Positions 8,748 through 18,059 of a stretch of 64,000 nucleotides of DNA are shown here, one piece after another. This DNA is from Pichia kudriavzevii (Eukaryota > Ascomycota > Pichiomycetes > Pichiales > Pichiaceae). The stretch is from assembly GCF_003054445.1 (NCBI RefSeq), contig NC_042507.1, positions 124,001-188,000 of the forward strand, in the 5' to 3' direction. The first letter of the stretch is position 1, and every line of letters starts with the position of its first letter. Below the pieces are notes generated by a model, which made no database searches, was not told the origin of the DNA, and saw only the letters and a program-made list of their open reading frames with translations. A program made the translations under genes and the position numbers.

Positions 8748-11700
8748 CTATGCTTTTTTCTTGGCTGGTGTTTTCTTTTTCTTGGTCTCAACAGGGGTAC
8801 CATTCTCAGCAGCAGCTTGAGCAGCAAGCTGTTTCTTCGTTGGCTTTCGTGGCTTCTTTGGTTTATCAGCTTTTTTCTTGGATGCAGGCACCTTAGTGTT
8901 CGGCTTTGTGGTCTTTTTCTCGTCATCTTGAGTGTTGGCTTTTACTTCAGTGATGTTATCATTTTTTGTAGGTAGCCCCGCAGAAAAAGGTTTGGTATTC
9001 ACACCACGAAGCCCAGAGAGCCCCGTGTATCCTCCTACATTAGAAGTTTCTGAGTTTAAGCCATTCGTATTAACTTCCTTGTTTAATAAGTTTTGCCTTC
9101 TCAAACTTTCAACGAATCTCAACCTTTCGAACCTTGGTAATTCAATATCCTGTTTGTTTATCGAGATGTTACTATGTGCCGAAGATTCATTCATAATCAG
9201 CATGACTTTTTCGTATTTAGAATTCAGTTGTGATTCGTCATTATGGAGTGGCTTATAACTGTAATTCTCAAAGTCTATCAACTTTCTCTTTTTATTTGGC
9301 CTAAATCGTTCATTTACAACTTCCCTCATGTCTTTCCGGTGTGGGAAAACCATTTTGTCATTCACTTCATCATAAGTAGGCAAAACCATTTGTTCAGTCG
9401 GCCATAATGACTTATCTTGCAAGTATGGATTTTGGATTGGCTGCAGGTTTACATTTCTTGCAGTGGCAGTTAAAAGCTCACTTTCAAATGTTAGAACAAA
9501 CGAATCGCCAAAAAGTTGTGTATCTGTGGTTAAACAAAAATCTTCATATAATCCTGATTGAGTTAATCTCAAAATCGTACGGTATTCCTTAAACGGTTTT
9601 TTACTAGAGGCCAAATCCCCTTTGTCATCCTTTTGGGGTGTGACACCATCACTTGACTGAGAAACTGGTTCCGATTTTGTTAAGCTAGGTGAATTTTTGA
9701 TACCATTTTTTCTTGCCTTAGTTCTGTGATCAAAAATCCTGAGGATGATGTTGCCTTCATACAACTGTATATTACCATCCTTAATAATTTCCATCAAAGC
9801 GTCAGGTATTTGCTTTTTTGCAACGTGTCTCAAGAAGTCCTTAATGGAAGGGTCAGATTTTGGAATTAAATTATCGCTATTGCCAAATTTATAGTGATCT
9901 TCGTGAATATGGAAGTCCATAGAGGGAGGACTATTTTCATACTTTTTCAGGAGTTCTTGATCTGCTTCATAAAATCGATGAGTTTTTGCTTTTCGTCTTA
10001 AATACTGCATTTTCACCATTTGCTTCTGTTGTGGTGTCAGTTTTTCATATTGCTCGGGAGTTAATCCAAAATATTTCTGTTGTTGTTGCTGCAATAGTCT
10101 TTTTTGCTCGTTTTGCTTTAATTTTGCAACCTGTGCGTTGTTAATTGGATTATTGACAGGCTTGTTGACAGGTGCGTTTATTGACGTATTAACCAAAGTG
10201 TTCAACGACTGATTATTAGGAACATTGGCGTGGTTGTTCATGTTTACAGATGCATTCTTAACGGGCATACCAGCACCCATCGGACTAATAACATTCATAT
10301 TATCTTGATATTGGGCCTGCTGGGCTCCTGGCATGGATTTACCAGCAACAGGACTTTGACTGTAGGATCTGCTATTTCTGATTCCAGCAGTTATACTCTT
10401 ACCAGGTACAGTTTTCCCTGGAACCGTTTTCCCAGGTACAGTTTTCCCAGGTACAGTTTTCCCAGGCACGGTTTTACCAGCTATATTTCCGGCAAAACCT
10501 TCAGAACCTGATGCATTAGGAAGTGTTTTCCCCGGTATGGATTTCCCAGCAGTTCTGGAAGTTTGCTGTGATATCTGTGCTTGTAGAGATTGTTGTTGTG
10601 CTTGCCTTTGTCTCATTATATGCGCTTGCTTAATCATCGCCTGATGTCGTTGCAGCAATTGAACATCAGACCTGGTCAATTCGCCGTTTTTCAATAACTG
10701 TTTAAATTTTTCTTGCTTGGTCATACCTGGTTCAGGTTGGAGCTTCCGCAAAAGGGATTGAATATACTCAGCATTGGATACTTGTCCATTATTACTCAAG
10801 GTCTGGTGGTTTATGCCTGGCCGATGGGCATTCGGCACTTGGAAGCTTTGATTTCTGTTGGTGAATTGATTTGCTTGGTTTGAATTGTTTACCTGGTTTA
10901 CTGAGCCCAAATTTTGCATATTGCTGACTGAATTGAGATTACCCATAGTGTTCATAGTATTATAGTTCATACTATTCAAACTGTTTACCGGATTGATATT
11001 GTTCATATTATTATTTAAGCTATTTATATTTCTCACCTCGTTGATGTTGTTCATATTGTTACCATTGTTTGCGTTATTCATTTTATTTAGGTTATTAGTA
11101 TTAGCTATAGCTCCCATAACGTTTATATTGTTCATACTGTTCATATTGTTCATGTTGTTCATGTTGTTCATGTTGTTCATGTTGTTCATGTTGTTCATGT
11201 TGTTCATGTTGTTCATGTTGTTCATGTTGTTCATGTTGTTCATGTTGTTCATGTTGTTCATGTTGTTCATGTTGTTCATGTTGTTCATACTGTTGATGCT
11301 ATTCATGTTGCTCATGTTGCTCATGTTGCTCATGTTGTTCATACTGTTGATGCTATTCATGTTGCTCATATTATTCATATGATTAAATTGACTGGTGGGG
11401 CTAAAATTGGTAGAATGGTCTATATTCCCTATATTTCCTAGACTATTCATATTGTTCAATGCATTAATATGATTCAACGGACTTCCGCTGCTCATATCGT
11501 TTACACTATTCGTATTACTGAACATGCTGCTATGATCGTTCATAAATTGAGAACTTACCTGTTGATTGATGGGAATATTCATCTGATTCATACCAAGCTG
11601 ATTTGACTGATTTGTAGAATACTCATTATTGCCACCAGATCCCACTGTGTTAGTCTGTGTAAATTGATTCAATGGACTAGGCTGATTTGATTGGTTGTTT

Positions 11701-11807
11701 TGAGTTAGTTGATTAACGGGGTCCATAAATGAATTTAAATTTGAGGAAAACTGGCTCTGTAGATGCTGGTCATAACTCTGACCGCTCATACCATTTCCTG
11801 AATTCAT
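8748..11807 (-). CDS. SPT20: SAGA complex subunit Spt20
   Basis: A 1019-residue protein with the Spt20 core (about residues 620-790) that helps hold the SAGA coactivator complex together in the nucleus. Diagnostic strings include NSPPSMDFHIHEDHYKFGN and PDALMEIIKDGNIQLYEGN, matching yeast Spt20. The rest is low complexity: an Asn/Met/Gln-rich N-terminal third, a run of Asn-Met-Asn repeats (175-219), a five-residue Gly-Lys-Thr-Val-Pro repeat (about 442-469), Gln-rich stretches, and a Lys-rich basic tail (last 60 residues, KKKTPAKKKA). The open frame extends upstream to a TTG at 11891, but the first ATG is at 11807 and gives MNSGNGMSGQ, so I used it. It is divergent from MRN1 across a 789-bp promoter region. 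Confidence 0.93.
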   Translation of the reverse strand: MNSGNGMSGQSYDQHLQSQFSSNLNSFMDPVNQLTQNNQSNQPSPLNQFTQTNTVGSGGNNEYSTNQSNQLGMNQMNIPINQQVSSQFMNDHSSMFSNTNSVNDMSSGSPLNHINALNNMNSLGNIGNIDHSTNFSPTSQFNHMNNMSNMNSINSMNNMSNMSNMSNMNSINSMNNMNNMNNMNNMNNMNNMNNMNNMNNMNNMNNMNNMNNMNNMNNMNNMNSMNNINVMGAIANTNNLNKMNNANNGNNMNNINEVRNINSLNNNMNNINPVNSLNSMNYNTMNTMGNLNSVSNMQNLGSVNQVNNSNQANQFTNRNQSFQVPNAHRPGINHQTLSNNGQVSNAEYIQSLLRKLQPEPGMTKQEKFKQLLKNGELTRSDVQLLQRHQAMIKQAHIMRQRQAQQQSLQAQISQQTSRTAGKSIPGKTLPNASGSEGFAGNIAGKTVPGKTVPGKTVPGKTVPGKTVPGKSITAGIRNSRSYSQSPVAGKSMPGAQQAQYQDNMNVISPMGAGMPVKNASVNMNNHANVPNNQSLNTLVNTSINAPVNKPVNNPINNAQVAKLKQNEQKRLLQQQQQKYFGLTPEQYEKLTPQQKQMVKMQYLRRKAKTHRFYEADQELLKKYENSPPSMDFHIHEDHYKFGNSDNLIPKSDPSIKDFLRHVAKKQIPDALMEIIKDGNIQLYEGNIILRIFDHRTKARKNGIKNSPSLTKSEPVSQSSDGVTPQKDDKGDLASSKKPFKEYRTILRLTQSGLYEDFCLTTDTQLFGDSFVLTFESELLTATARNVNLQPIQNPYLQDKSLWPTEQMVLPTYDEVNDKMVFPHRKDMREVVNERFRPNKKRKLIDFENYSYKPLHNDESQLNSKYEKVMLIMNESSAHSNISINKQDIELPRFERLRFVESLRRQNLLNKEVNTNGLNSETSNVGGYTGLSGLRGVNTKPFSAGLPTKNDNITEVKANTQDDEKKTTKPNTKVPASKKKADKPKKPRKPTKKQLAAQAAAENGTPVETKKKKTPAKKKA
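10399..10480 (-). repeat. 15-bp coding repeat (GKTVP units) in SPT20
   Basis: About five copies of a 15-bp unit (acagttttcccaggt in plus-strand orientation, with small variants) encode consecutive Gly-Lys-Thr-Val-Pro units in frame. Related isolated copies (GKSIPGKTLP, GKSMPG) flank the run, so the block appears to have grown from a degenerate ancestor. Confidence 0.8.
11149..11283 (-). repeat. 9-bp coding minisatellite (TTCATGTTG)15 in SPT20
   Basis: By hand count, 15 uninterrupted identical 9-bp units span 135 bp. Read on the minus strand they encode Asn-Met-Asn triplets without a frame break. Degenerate copies with ATA, ACT and CTC variants flank both sides (about 11040-11148 and 11284-11390). 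Perfect synonymous identity implies recent slippage or recombination rather than selection on protein alone. Confidence 0.95.
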
Positions 11808-12596
11808 TCCAGCTACGTGTATGATCTCTCCCGCCAAATTAAGCAAAATGCTTGTATCTGTGGTGAAGTTACTGAAGCTTTTACAATCCAAAATTTAATT
11901 CAAATCAAAGTAATTTAGCCAGTTTTATTCGGTTGACCTGACATTGAAGCTAAAAACATGTTGCAATAAACCGAAACGAGAAAATGCGTGCGTGTGGAGG
12001 AACAAAAAAAAAAAAATCATAAATACGACGCGTCGGTCAACTTGCTGGAAAAACATTGTTCAACATTAAATTTAGTGCCTACAGTAGGAAAAACTAGTAA
12101 ATTTTGACAACTTGATTTCTGTCCAGCCGTTGATGATGTTTCTTTTTTTTGCTTTCTACTTGGATTCTTGTATTTGTGTTTTTCCCCCTCTATAACATAA
12201 CTCAATAGGTCAAAGCTGCCCTATACTTTTTCATCTTAGCTCATAACTCACATAAACTATTTAGTTGGAGGCAAAGTTTTACGCATTTAAAATATACCGG
12301 GTAATATACTAGCTTTTAGGAGAATATTACAAAAGAACAAATAGCAAGCAACTTATTAAAGTCTTATTATTTAACTTATCCATTGATAAAAAAAAATTCA
12401 ACTTTTTTCGGCTCTGAAGGTTTAGTTTCTTTGTACCTTTTCTCTTTTTGCATTTTTCTTTATTCGACTGGGTTTTCAATTTTGCCAAAATACATCCTTT
12501 CAAACATTCATAAGCTTGTCACTGATTAACAGCTCTAGACAGCCTGTTATTTTATTTCCCACTTCCATTGTTTGGTTAGTTTGAAACACATCTATA
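11808..12596. promoter_or_regulatory. Divergent promoter region SPT20/MRN1
   Basis: No gene is visible. It holds a 10-bp palindrome CGACGCGTCG (12026-12035) that includes the MCB core ACGCGT, an A-run just before it, a Reb1-type CGGGTAA (12298-12304), and T-rich leader DNA before MRN1. Several short open frames lack any recognisable motif. Confidence 0.55.
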
Positions 12597-14678
12597 ATGT
12601 CAAACATCAATAACTATATATCTCATCAACTGAAAAGTGATCCCAACCACCAGCAACAGTACCAGTTTCCGTTGCCTTCCACCCAAAATAATGCCTATAA
12701 CAATATTCCAATGCAACAATCACAGTCGTACAGTATGAATAACGAAAGCATTTATTCTCAGCAGATGGAAAAAAATACTAGTAACTCTCACTACAGTTTA
12801 CTGAGTCAATCGAATTTACAGAACCTTCCGTTCAATCCGCAAATTTCAACATCCGTCACTCCATTGTCGTCTTTGAATCCAAACTCTGTACCGTTGATGA
12901 TGCAAAATTCCAACGCAACTTCTCTTTTACCACCAAACAATAACCAATCACAGCTTTTACCGGCTTCTGTTGCAATGACCCCTCAGTTAAGCGTTAACTC
13001 TCAGATGGGCCTAAATGATTTATCTTCACCAGAACTAAACACAAGCTTAAACATGAATTCTAACTCAAATGCAACTCCATCTCCGATTGATACTTTTGGC
13101 AATTATAATCCAGAGTTATCAAACGTTCCCTCTCGAACTGTTTATTTAGGGAACATTCCCAAAGATGTTACTGCCAATGAAATTTTAAACCATGTCCGCT
13201 CGGGTACCGTTGAGTCAATCAAGTTAATTCCATCTAAAAACTGTGCATTTGTTTCATTCTTGGATGAAAAACCGGCAACCTTGTTTCATTCCGACGCCAT
13301 CTTGAAAAGGTTAGCCATCAACAATCAGGATATTAAAGTTGGTTGGGGGAAGCCAAGCCCCGTTCAGCCTGTTGTTGCTTCATGTGTTCAAAGATATAAC
13401 GCCACACGGAATGTTTACATTGGAAACTTACCGGATGGAATTACGGAGAATGAATTAAGACAAGATGTTAAAGAATTTGGTGAAATCGATACCATAAAGT
13501 TATTACTAGACAAAAGAATAGCTTTTGTCCACTTCACGTCTATTATCGCAGCTATAAGATGTGTCCAGTCTTTACCTTTGGTGGAGAAATACAAAGACCG
13601 CAGGATTTTTTATGGAAAGGATAGATGTGCGTTCATAACCAAAACCCAACAACACAACGCTGCGCAATACCTTGGATTAAATCCAAACCAGGATAATTTT
13701 CTCACTCAAGTTAACAGAGATCTAATTGCCAATGCATTAGTCCAACAATCTAATGCTGCAGCAATGATTGCTACATCTACCGGTGGTAATGCAAATTTAG
13801 GCAATAGAACGATTTATTTAGGAAATCTTCATCCTGATTCAACAATCGAAGAAATTTGTAACGTCGTCAGAGGCGGTATTTTACAGAATATCAGACTAAT
13901 CCAAGAAAAGCATGTTTGCTTCATAACTTTCATTGATCCAATTTCGGCTGCGCAGTTTTATGCAATGTCTTCCTTACATGGGTTAATTATACACAATAGA
14001 AAGATCAAAGTTGGTTGGGGTAAACATTCCGGGCCTTTACCTAATTCAATCAATCTAGCTGTTGGTAATGGTGCTTCGAGAAACATCTATATTGGTGGAT
14101 TAGACAAAATTCCCGAGATTGTCTTTTCGAAAGAAAAGCTTTTCAACGATTTTAAGGAATTTGGTGATATTGAGCAAATCAATTTTTTTCAAGAGAGACA
14201 TTGTTGTTTTGTTAACTTCACCAATATATCAAATGCCATAAAGGCAATTGATGGCATCCGGAATAATCCGGATTACCAGAAATGTAAGATTAATTTTGGT
14301 AAGGACAGATGTGGTAATACCCCAAGACAATTTCAACTTGGTAGTAACAGCAGCAGCAATAGTAACAATCACAACAGCAGCATCAGCAGCAACGGTAACA
14401 GTAATGCTAATACTAACATCAATTCTGATTCTACCACTTCATCATACATTAATGACGGCCTGTCTACCCATTTGAAGAACATCAATTTGCAAACCAGTAG
14501 TACAAATGCAAATTCCACCCAGTTTTCTTCTCATGTTGAACAATCAAGCGAAGGAGATGATGATGATGACGATGATGATAACGAATACATTGATGAAGCC
14601 AAAATAAGGTACCAGCCACTAGGTATTATTATTGATAAACAAAGCAACAGTACACAAAATAGCATGAATGGTCATTGA
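12597..14678 (+). CDS. MRN1: Mrn1-type RNA-binding protein, four RRMs
   Basis: The 693-residue protein has a Gln/Asn/Ser-rich N-terminal third and four RRM domains at about 181-250, 271-345, 403-475 and 495-575. Each opens with an RNP2-like strand (TVYLGNIP, NVYIGNLP, TIYLGNLH, NIYIGGLD). Each RRM is followed by a basic GWGK or YGKDRC-type string, as in S. cerevisiae Mrn1 and S. pombe Nrd1. The C-terminal tail is Ser/Asn-rich with a run of eight Asp (about 654-661). Mrn1 is an mRNA-binding protein linked to chromatin-remodelling phenotypes and mitochondrial protein mRNAs; this is family knowledge. Length is a little above yeast Mrn1 (612) because of the low-complexity ends. The ATG lies just after a plausible leader at tctataATG. 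Confidence 0.88.
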   Translation: MSNINNYISHQLKSDPNHQQQYQFPLPSTQNNAYNNIPMQQSQSYSMNNESIYSQQMEKNTSNSHYSLLSQSNLQNLPFNPQISTSVTPLSSLNPNSVPLMMQNSNATSLLPPNNNQSQLLPASVAMTPQLSVNSQMGLNDLSSPELNTSLNMNSNSNATPSPIDTFGNYNPELSNVPSRTVYLGNIPKDVTANEILNHVRSGTVESIKLIPSKNCAFVSFLDEKPATLFHSDAILKRLAINNQDIKVGWGKPSPVQPVVASCVQRYNATRNVYIGNLPDGITENELRQDVKEFGEIDTIKLLLDKRIAFVHFTSIIAAIRCVQSLPLVEKYKDRRIFYGKDRCAFITKTQQHNAAQYLGLNPNQDNFLTQVNRDLIANALVQQSNAAAMIATSTGGNANLGNRTIYLGNLHPDSTIEEICNVVRGGILQNIRLIQEKHVCFITFIDPISAAQFYAMSSLHGLIIHNRKIKVGWGKHSGPLPNSINLAVGNGASRNIYIGGLDKIPEIVFSKEKLFNDFKEFGDIEQINFFQERHCCFVNFTNISNAIKAIDGIRNNPDYQKCKINFGKDRCGNTPRQFQLGSNSSSNSNNHNSSISSNGNSNANTNINSDSTTSSYINDGLSTHLKNINLQTSSTNANSTQFSSHVEQSSEGDDDDDDDDNEYIDEAKIRYQPLGIIIDKQSNSTQNSMNGH

Positions 14679-15259
14679 CTTATTTACTACTTAATCCGCT
14701 TAAGGCTCCTTTTCTTTCCATTTCACAGGTTTTTTTTTTCATAACTATTATTTTCTTTTATATTTTCATGTCTCTCCCTTTTATCTACTTCTTCCCTTCT
14801 TTTTTTCTTTGCTAATTCCTTTTTCGAATTACGTTTACTTTAGTTATTTTCACTTATTTTCTATTCTAATTGATACTTCTTTATTAAATAATTATCCTTT
14901 GTACAAAAGCTCATATCTTATGTAATTTTAATTGATTTTTTTTAGCATACACAAATAGTATCATTCGCAATTTAATATGACAACTCGTAACAAACTTAAA
15001 AAATTAAAAAAATTGAATTTGAGAGCTAGCCGCTTCTTCAAAAACAATGTCGCGTTTTCAAAACTAATTATTAATTGTCTAATCAAATGAAAATCGTTAA
15101 AAACTGATAATTCATTGTATCAGATTTAAAGACCTCCTTATCTTGAGCTATTCACATATATTGGCAAACAAGTAACTTGCGAATAAGGTAAGCATTTCCT
15201 TCTTCTTTACGGTTTTTTTAGTAAAACTAAGTTTAACTATACATAGAGGAAAGGCGAAT
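14679..15259. promoter_or_regulatory. MRN1 3' region / permease promoter
   Basis: No gene is recognised. Pyrimidine-rich DNA with many TTTT and TTCTTT runs follows the MRN1 stop and probably serves in 3' end formation. AT-rich DNA continues to the permease ATG. A GTAAGC at about 15188 resembles a 5' splice site but has no TACTAAC partner before the ATG. Confidence 0.45.
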
Positions 15260-16957
15260 ATGCAGAACTTAGTCCAATATGCGAGGAAAACATCGCAGTT
15301 TGTGGACTCACTAGGGGTGGAAACAAAAGGTATACACAGATATCTCCCTAACGAGAGAAACAACGAACAATCTATTCGGCCATATATATCTACCCTTGGC
15401 TTATGGATTTCCGGATGTGGTGGATTGACTGCAATGTCTTCATTCTTTTTGGGGCCGCTTTTATTTGGACTGGGTTACAAAGATACACTAATATGTGGTA
15501 TACTGGGGTTACTTTTAGGCTGCTTATTTGCGGCATATTGTGCAACAATGGGCCCAAGAAGTGGGTTGCGGCAAATGTGCAGTTCAAGGTACTTATTTGG
15601 CCCATGGATGGTTAGAATAGTGGGATTGATTACAATTATTGGATTTTTAGGATGGAGTGTTACAAATAGTGTTCTTGGTGGTGAGATTTTGAAATGGTTG
15701 AGTGGGGGGAAATTAAGTTTAAGTGTGGGCGTTATTATTGTTTGTATTGTTAGTTTGGTTGTTGCCTTATTTGGTATTGAATATATTATGATGTTTGAAG
15801 GGTTTATTGGTATCTTTGTGATGATTGTTGTACTTCTACTCTATATTATAAGCGGTAAAGAGTACACTCAATATACCAACTTACCAACGATAGGAACCGA
15901 CTCTTTGACAAAGATCGGCAACAGAATTTCATTTTTCACCTTGGCGTACTCAACGACAACCACGTGGGGTGGCTGTGCCAGCGATTATTATGTTGTCTTT
16001 CCTGAAAATGTGCCCCAAAGTACCATATTTGTGTTTACATTTTTTAGCATTGGAATCCCTTCTTTATTTAGTGGAGTCATTGGTATGTTAATTGGAAATG
16101 CTGCTGTTGGAAATAAACTATGGAACGACACATATGAAGAAAAGTCATTAGGTGGTTTGCTAAATTTGGTGTTTGATAGATGGGGCAATTTTGGCAAGTT
16201 TCTACTTGTTATTTTGTGGTTGTCTTTAATCACAAATAACATCATCAATACATATTCGAGTGCATTATCTGTTCAGTTGCTAGATGATCTAGCATATAGG
16301 TACCTGCCAAGATGGTTTATTGTGATTATCATATTTGCTATTACCCTGGTTTGCTCTTTAGTCGGCAGAGACCATTTTTCATCCATCTTGTCAAATTTCT
16401 TGCCAATGCTTGGCTATTGGGTCACCATTTATTTTATCTTGTTATTGGAAGAAAATGTGATTTTCAGGTCAACCAGGTTGGTTAAACTATTTCGAAAAGA
16501 ACTGTATGAAGAGCTATACCTATCGAGGTTACAAATGGGAGAAGATTATACTACTTCCAACGACAGTGAAAAGGCTGAGGAGTTTCGCATGGTGAATAAT
16601 ACCGTGACTTCTTCTAATGGCCTGTCACTATCGTCACCTTCGACTTCCTCAGCCTCCTCAACACTTGTCAAAGGTAATACAGTTCCACCATTTTCGACGG
16701 TTTCTTCTGTTCCATATTACAATTTTGAGGCATGGAACGATAAATATGTTCTTACTAATGGTATAGCTGCGGTTTTTGCCTTTTGTTGTGGTGTTGCCGG
16801 AGCAGTAGTTGGTATGAACCAAGTTTACTATGTCGGACCAATCGCAAAGATTGTGGGGGAGTATCATGCAGATTTAGGGGTGTTTTTGGCGATGGGATTC
16901 GCTGGCTTGTCGTATCCTCCTGCAAGATATATTGAGCTGCTTTACTTCAAAAAATGA
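15260..16957 (+). CDS. NCS1-family purine-cytosine permease (FCY2-like)
   Basis: A 565-residue polytopic membrane protein of the NCS1 nucleobase/vitamin transporter family, with about 12 hydrophobic segments. Family landmarks are VETKGIHRYLPNER before TM1, SGLRQMCSSRYLFG after TM3, and a C-terminal block GVAGAVVGMNQVYYVGPIAK followed by LSYPPARYIELLYF, which is very close to fungal Fcy2. It probably imports cytosine and purines by proton symport at the plasma membrane. The related vitamin B6 carrier Tpn1 is the main alternative. A Ser/Thr-rich hydrophilic insert of roughly 80 residues (about 405-484) lies before YYNFEAW, where family members usually have a short loop. No gene symbol is given because several Fcy2-like paralogues are common in yeasts. 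Confidence 0.85.
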   Translation: MQNLVQYARKTSQFVDSLGVETKGIHRYLPNERNNEQSIRPYISTLGLWISGCGGLTAMSSFFLGPLLFGLGYKDTLICGILGLLLGCLFAAYCATMGPRSGLRQMCSSRYLFGPWMVRIVGLITIIGFLGWSVTNSVLGGEILKWLSGGKLSLSVGVIIVCIVSLVVALFGIEYIMMFEGFIGIFVMIVVLLLYIISGKEYTQYTNLPTIGTDSLTKIGNRISFFTLAYSTTTTWGGCASDYYVVFPENVPQSTIFVFTFFSIGIPSLFSGVIGMLIGNAAVGNKLWNDTYEEKSLGGLLNLVFDRWGNFGKFLLVILWLSLITNNIINTYSSALSVQLLDDLAYRYLPRWFIVIIIFAITLVCSLVGRDHFSSILSNFLPMLGYWVTIYFILLLEENVIFRSTRLVKLFRKELYEELYLSRLQMGEDYTTSNDSEKAEEFRMVNNTVTSSNGLSLSSPSTSSASSTLVKGNTVPPFSTVSSVPYYNFEAWNDKYVLTNGIAAVFAFCCGVAGAVVGMNQVYYVGPIAKIVGEYHADLGVFLAMGFAGLSYPPARYIELLYFKK

Positions 16958-17077
16958 GGTGCCATACTAATTGGCAACTTTAATGTTGGCTCTGTGTAAT
17001 ATTAAATGTAATGGGGAGAAAAGTTTAGTAATAGATTTTAGAGGCTTATACAAATGCGTTTATTATATATATACACT

Positions 17078-17689
17078 TCAAGTTTGTGTTTGTGGATAAA
17101 ACCATGAGAGTAAATAATGGAAAAACCACTTGACTTGGTCCCAGAACGACGTTGTTGGCCTATGTTCTTCCACATTGGGTGTATCAGGAAAGTCACTTTT
17201 ATGAACATTACGGCGAGTTAGGACTTGCGAAGCTTGTGGAACATCATTATGAGTGTCACTTTCACCACTAGAGGGAGCAGATCCGCCATCTTGAACGGCA
17301 TCTTCACTTGGCTCAAAGAGCTCATTTTCATGGTCAGAAGTGTTATTTAATGGGCCATTGTCTTTTTGGCCAGCTTCCGGTTGATCCCGAGTGATAGCAA
17401 CTACATAGGTGACATTGTTTTCGTTCCCCAGCTCATCTTTAGTGGAAGGAGCTTCACCGTCACATATCCAAGTGCCTTCATCGACTATGTATTTGTATAG
17501 AACTCTTTCGTTCACAGGCAGGTCCACCAACAAATCAAGCAACCAAGTCTTGGTCTTCAAATCAAAGGATAACAAATCACCATTTGGGTTCCAATTATTA
17601 AAAGTTCCAGCCACATTGACCCTGTGGTGGAGTTTGGAAGGATCGTAAAGCTTGAAGACTAAATGCGTCTCTTCTCCATCAACCGGCAT
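17078..17689 (-). CDS. MDG1/CRP1-like protein with N-terminal CBM48 (AMPK-beta-like) domain
   Basis: The 203-residue product starts with a glycogen-binding-like beta-sandwich (about 7-95): VNVAGTFNNWNPNGD, WLLDLLVDLP, LYKYIVDEGTWICDGE. This is the fold found in AMPK beta subunits and in yeast Mdg1/Crp1. A Ser/Glu/Asp-rich linker follows (about 100-175). The C-terminus is Trp/Phe/Tyr-rich (FWDQVKWFFHYLLSWFYP) and looks like an amphipathic or tail-anchor helix. Mdg1 is a plasma-membrane-associated suppressor in the pheromone G-protein pathway and Crp1 binds cruciform DNA; neither role can be asserted here. The ATG at 17689 is clear. The protein is shorter than S. cerevisiae Mdg1 (366), so the exact orthologue is unsure. 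Confidence 0.7.
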   Translation of the reverse strand: MPVDGEETHLVFKLYDPSKLHHRVNVAGTFNNWNPNGDLLSFDLKTKTWLLDLLVDLPVNERVLYKYIVDEGTWICDGEAPSTKDELGNENNVTYVVAITRDQPEAGQKDNGPLNNTSDHENELFEPSEDAVQDGGSAPSSGESDTHNDVPQASQVLTRRNVHKSDFPDTPNVEEHRPTTSFWDQVKWFFHYLLSWFYPQTQT

Positions 17690-18059
17690 TTCTGATTAGA
17701 GACAAATCTACTGTTCTAGATGGAAAGAATTCAAGGGAAACACACAATATAAGGAGTGTACAACCATTTAGTTCATCAAACTCCGCCCAAGGGCGAGCTA
17801 AACTATTGGTTGTAGGTGGCTCAGCTTTTGTTTCCTCCCTAAGAAAAACTTTAACTGTGATTCTTCTATCGGCAATCTCAACTATGTTTGAGGAAAAAAA
17901 AATGCGCGAATCGCGAGAGAGGAAAAAGGAAAAAAAAAAAAAAAAGTGCGTCTTGCTCTTCAAATGTGGATACTTTATCTGTTGAGAATTTTCGATTGCT
18001 ATTTACAACTTTTTCTTCGGATGTGGTTTCTAAAAAAGACAAGGAAAGACTTGTCAACA
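17690..18059. promoter_or_regulatory. Divergent promoter between MDG1-like and DUF1749 genes
   Basis: No gene is called. The region contains a long A-run (about 17931-17945) and the CpG-rich string ATGCGCGAATCGCG just before it. The plus open frame reaches back through this DNA to a GTG at 17946, but that extension encodes nothing recognisable. Confidence 0.45.

Noticed and set aside
10993-11382. Plus-strand 129-residue hydrophobic open frame (Met-Leu-Phe repeats)
   Set aside because: It is the antisense reading of the SPT20 Asn-Met-Asn minisatellite; the repeat frame explains it fully.
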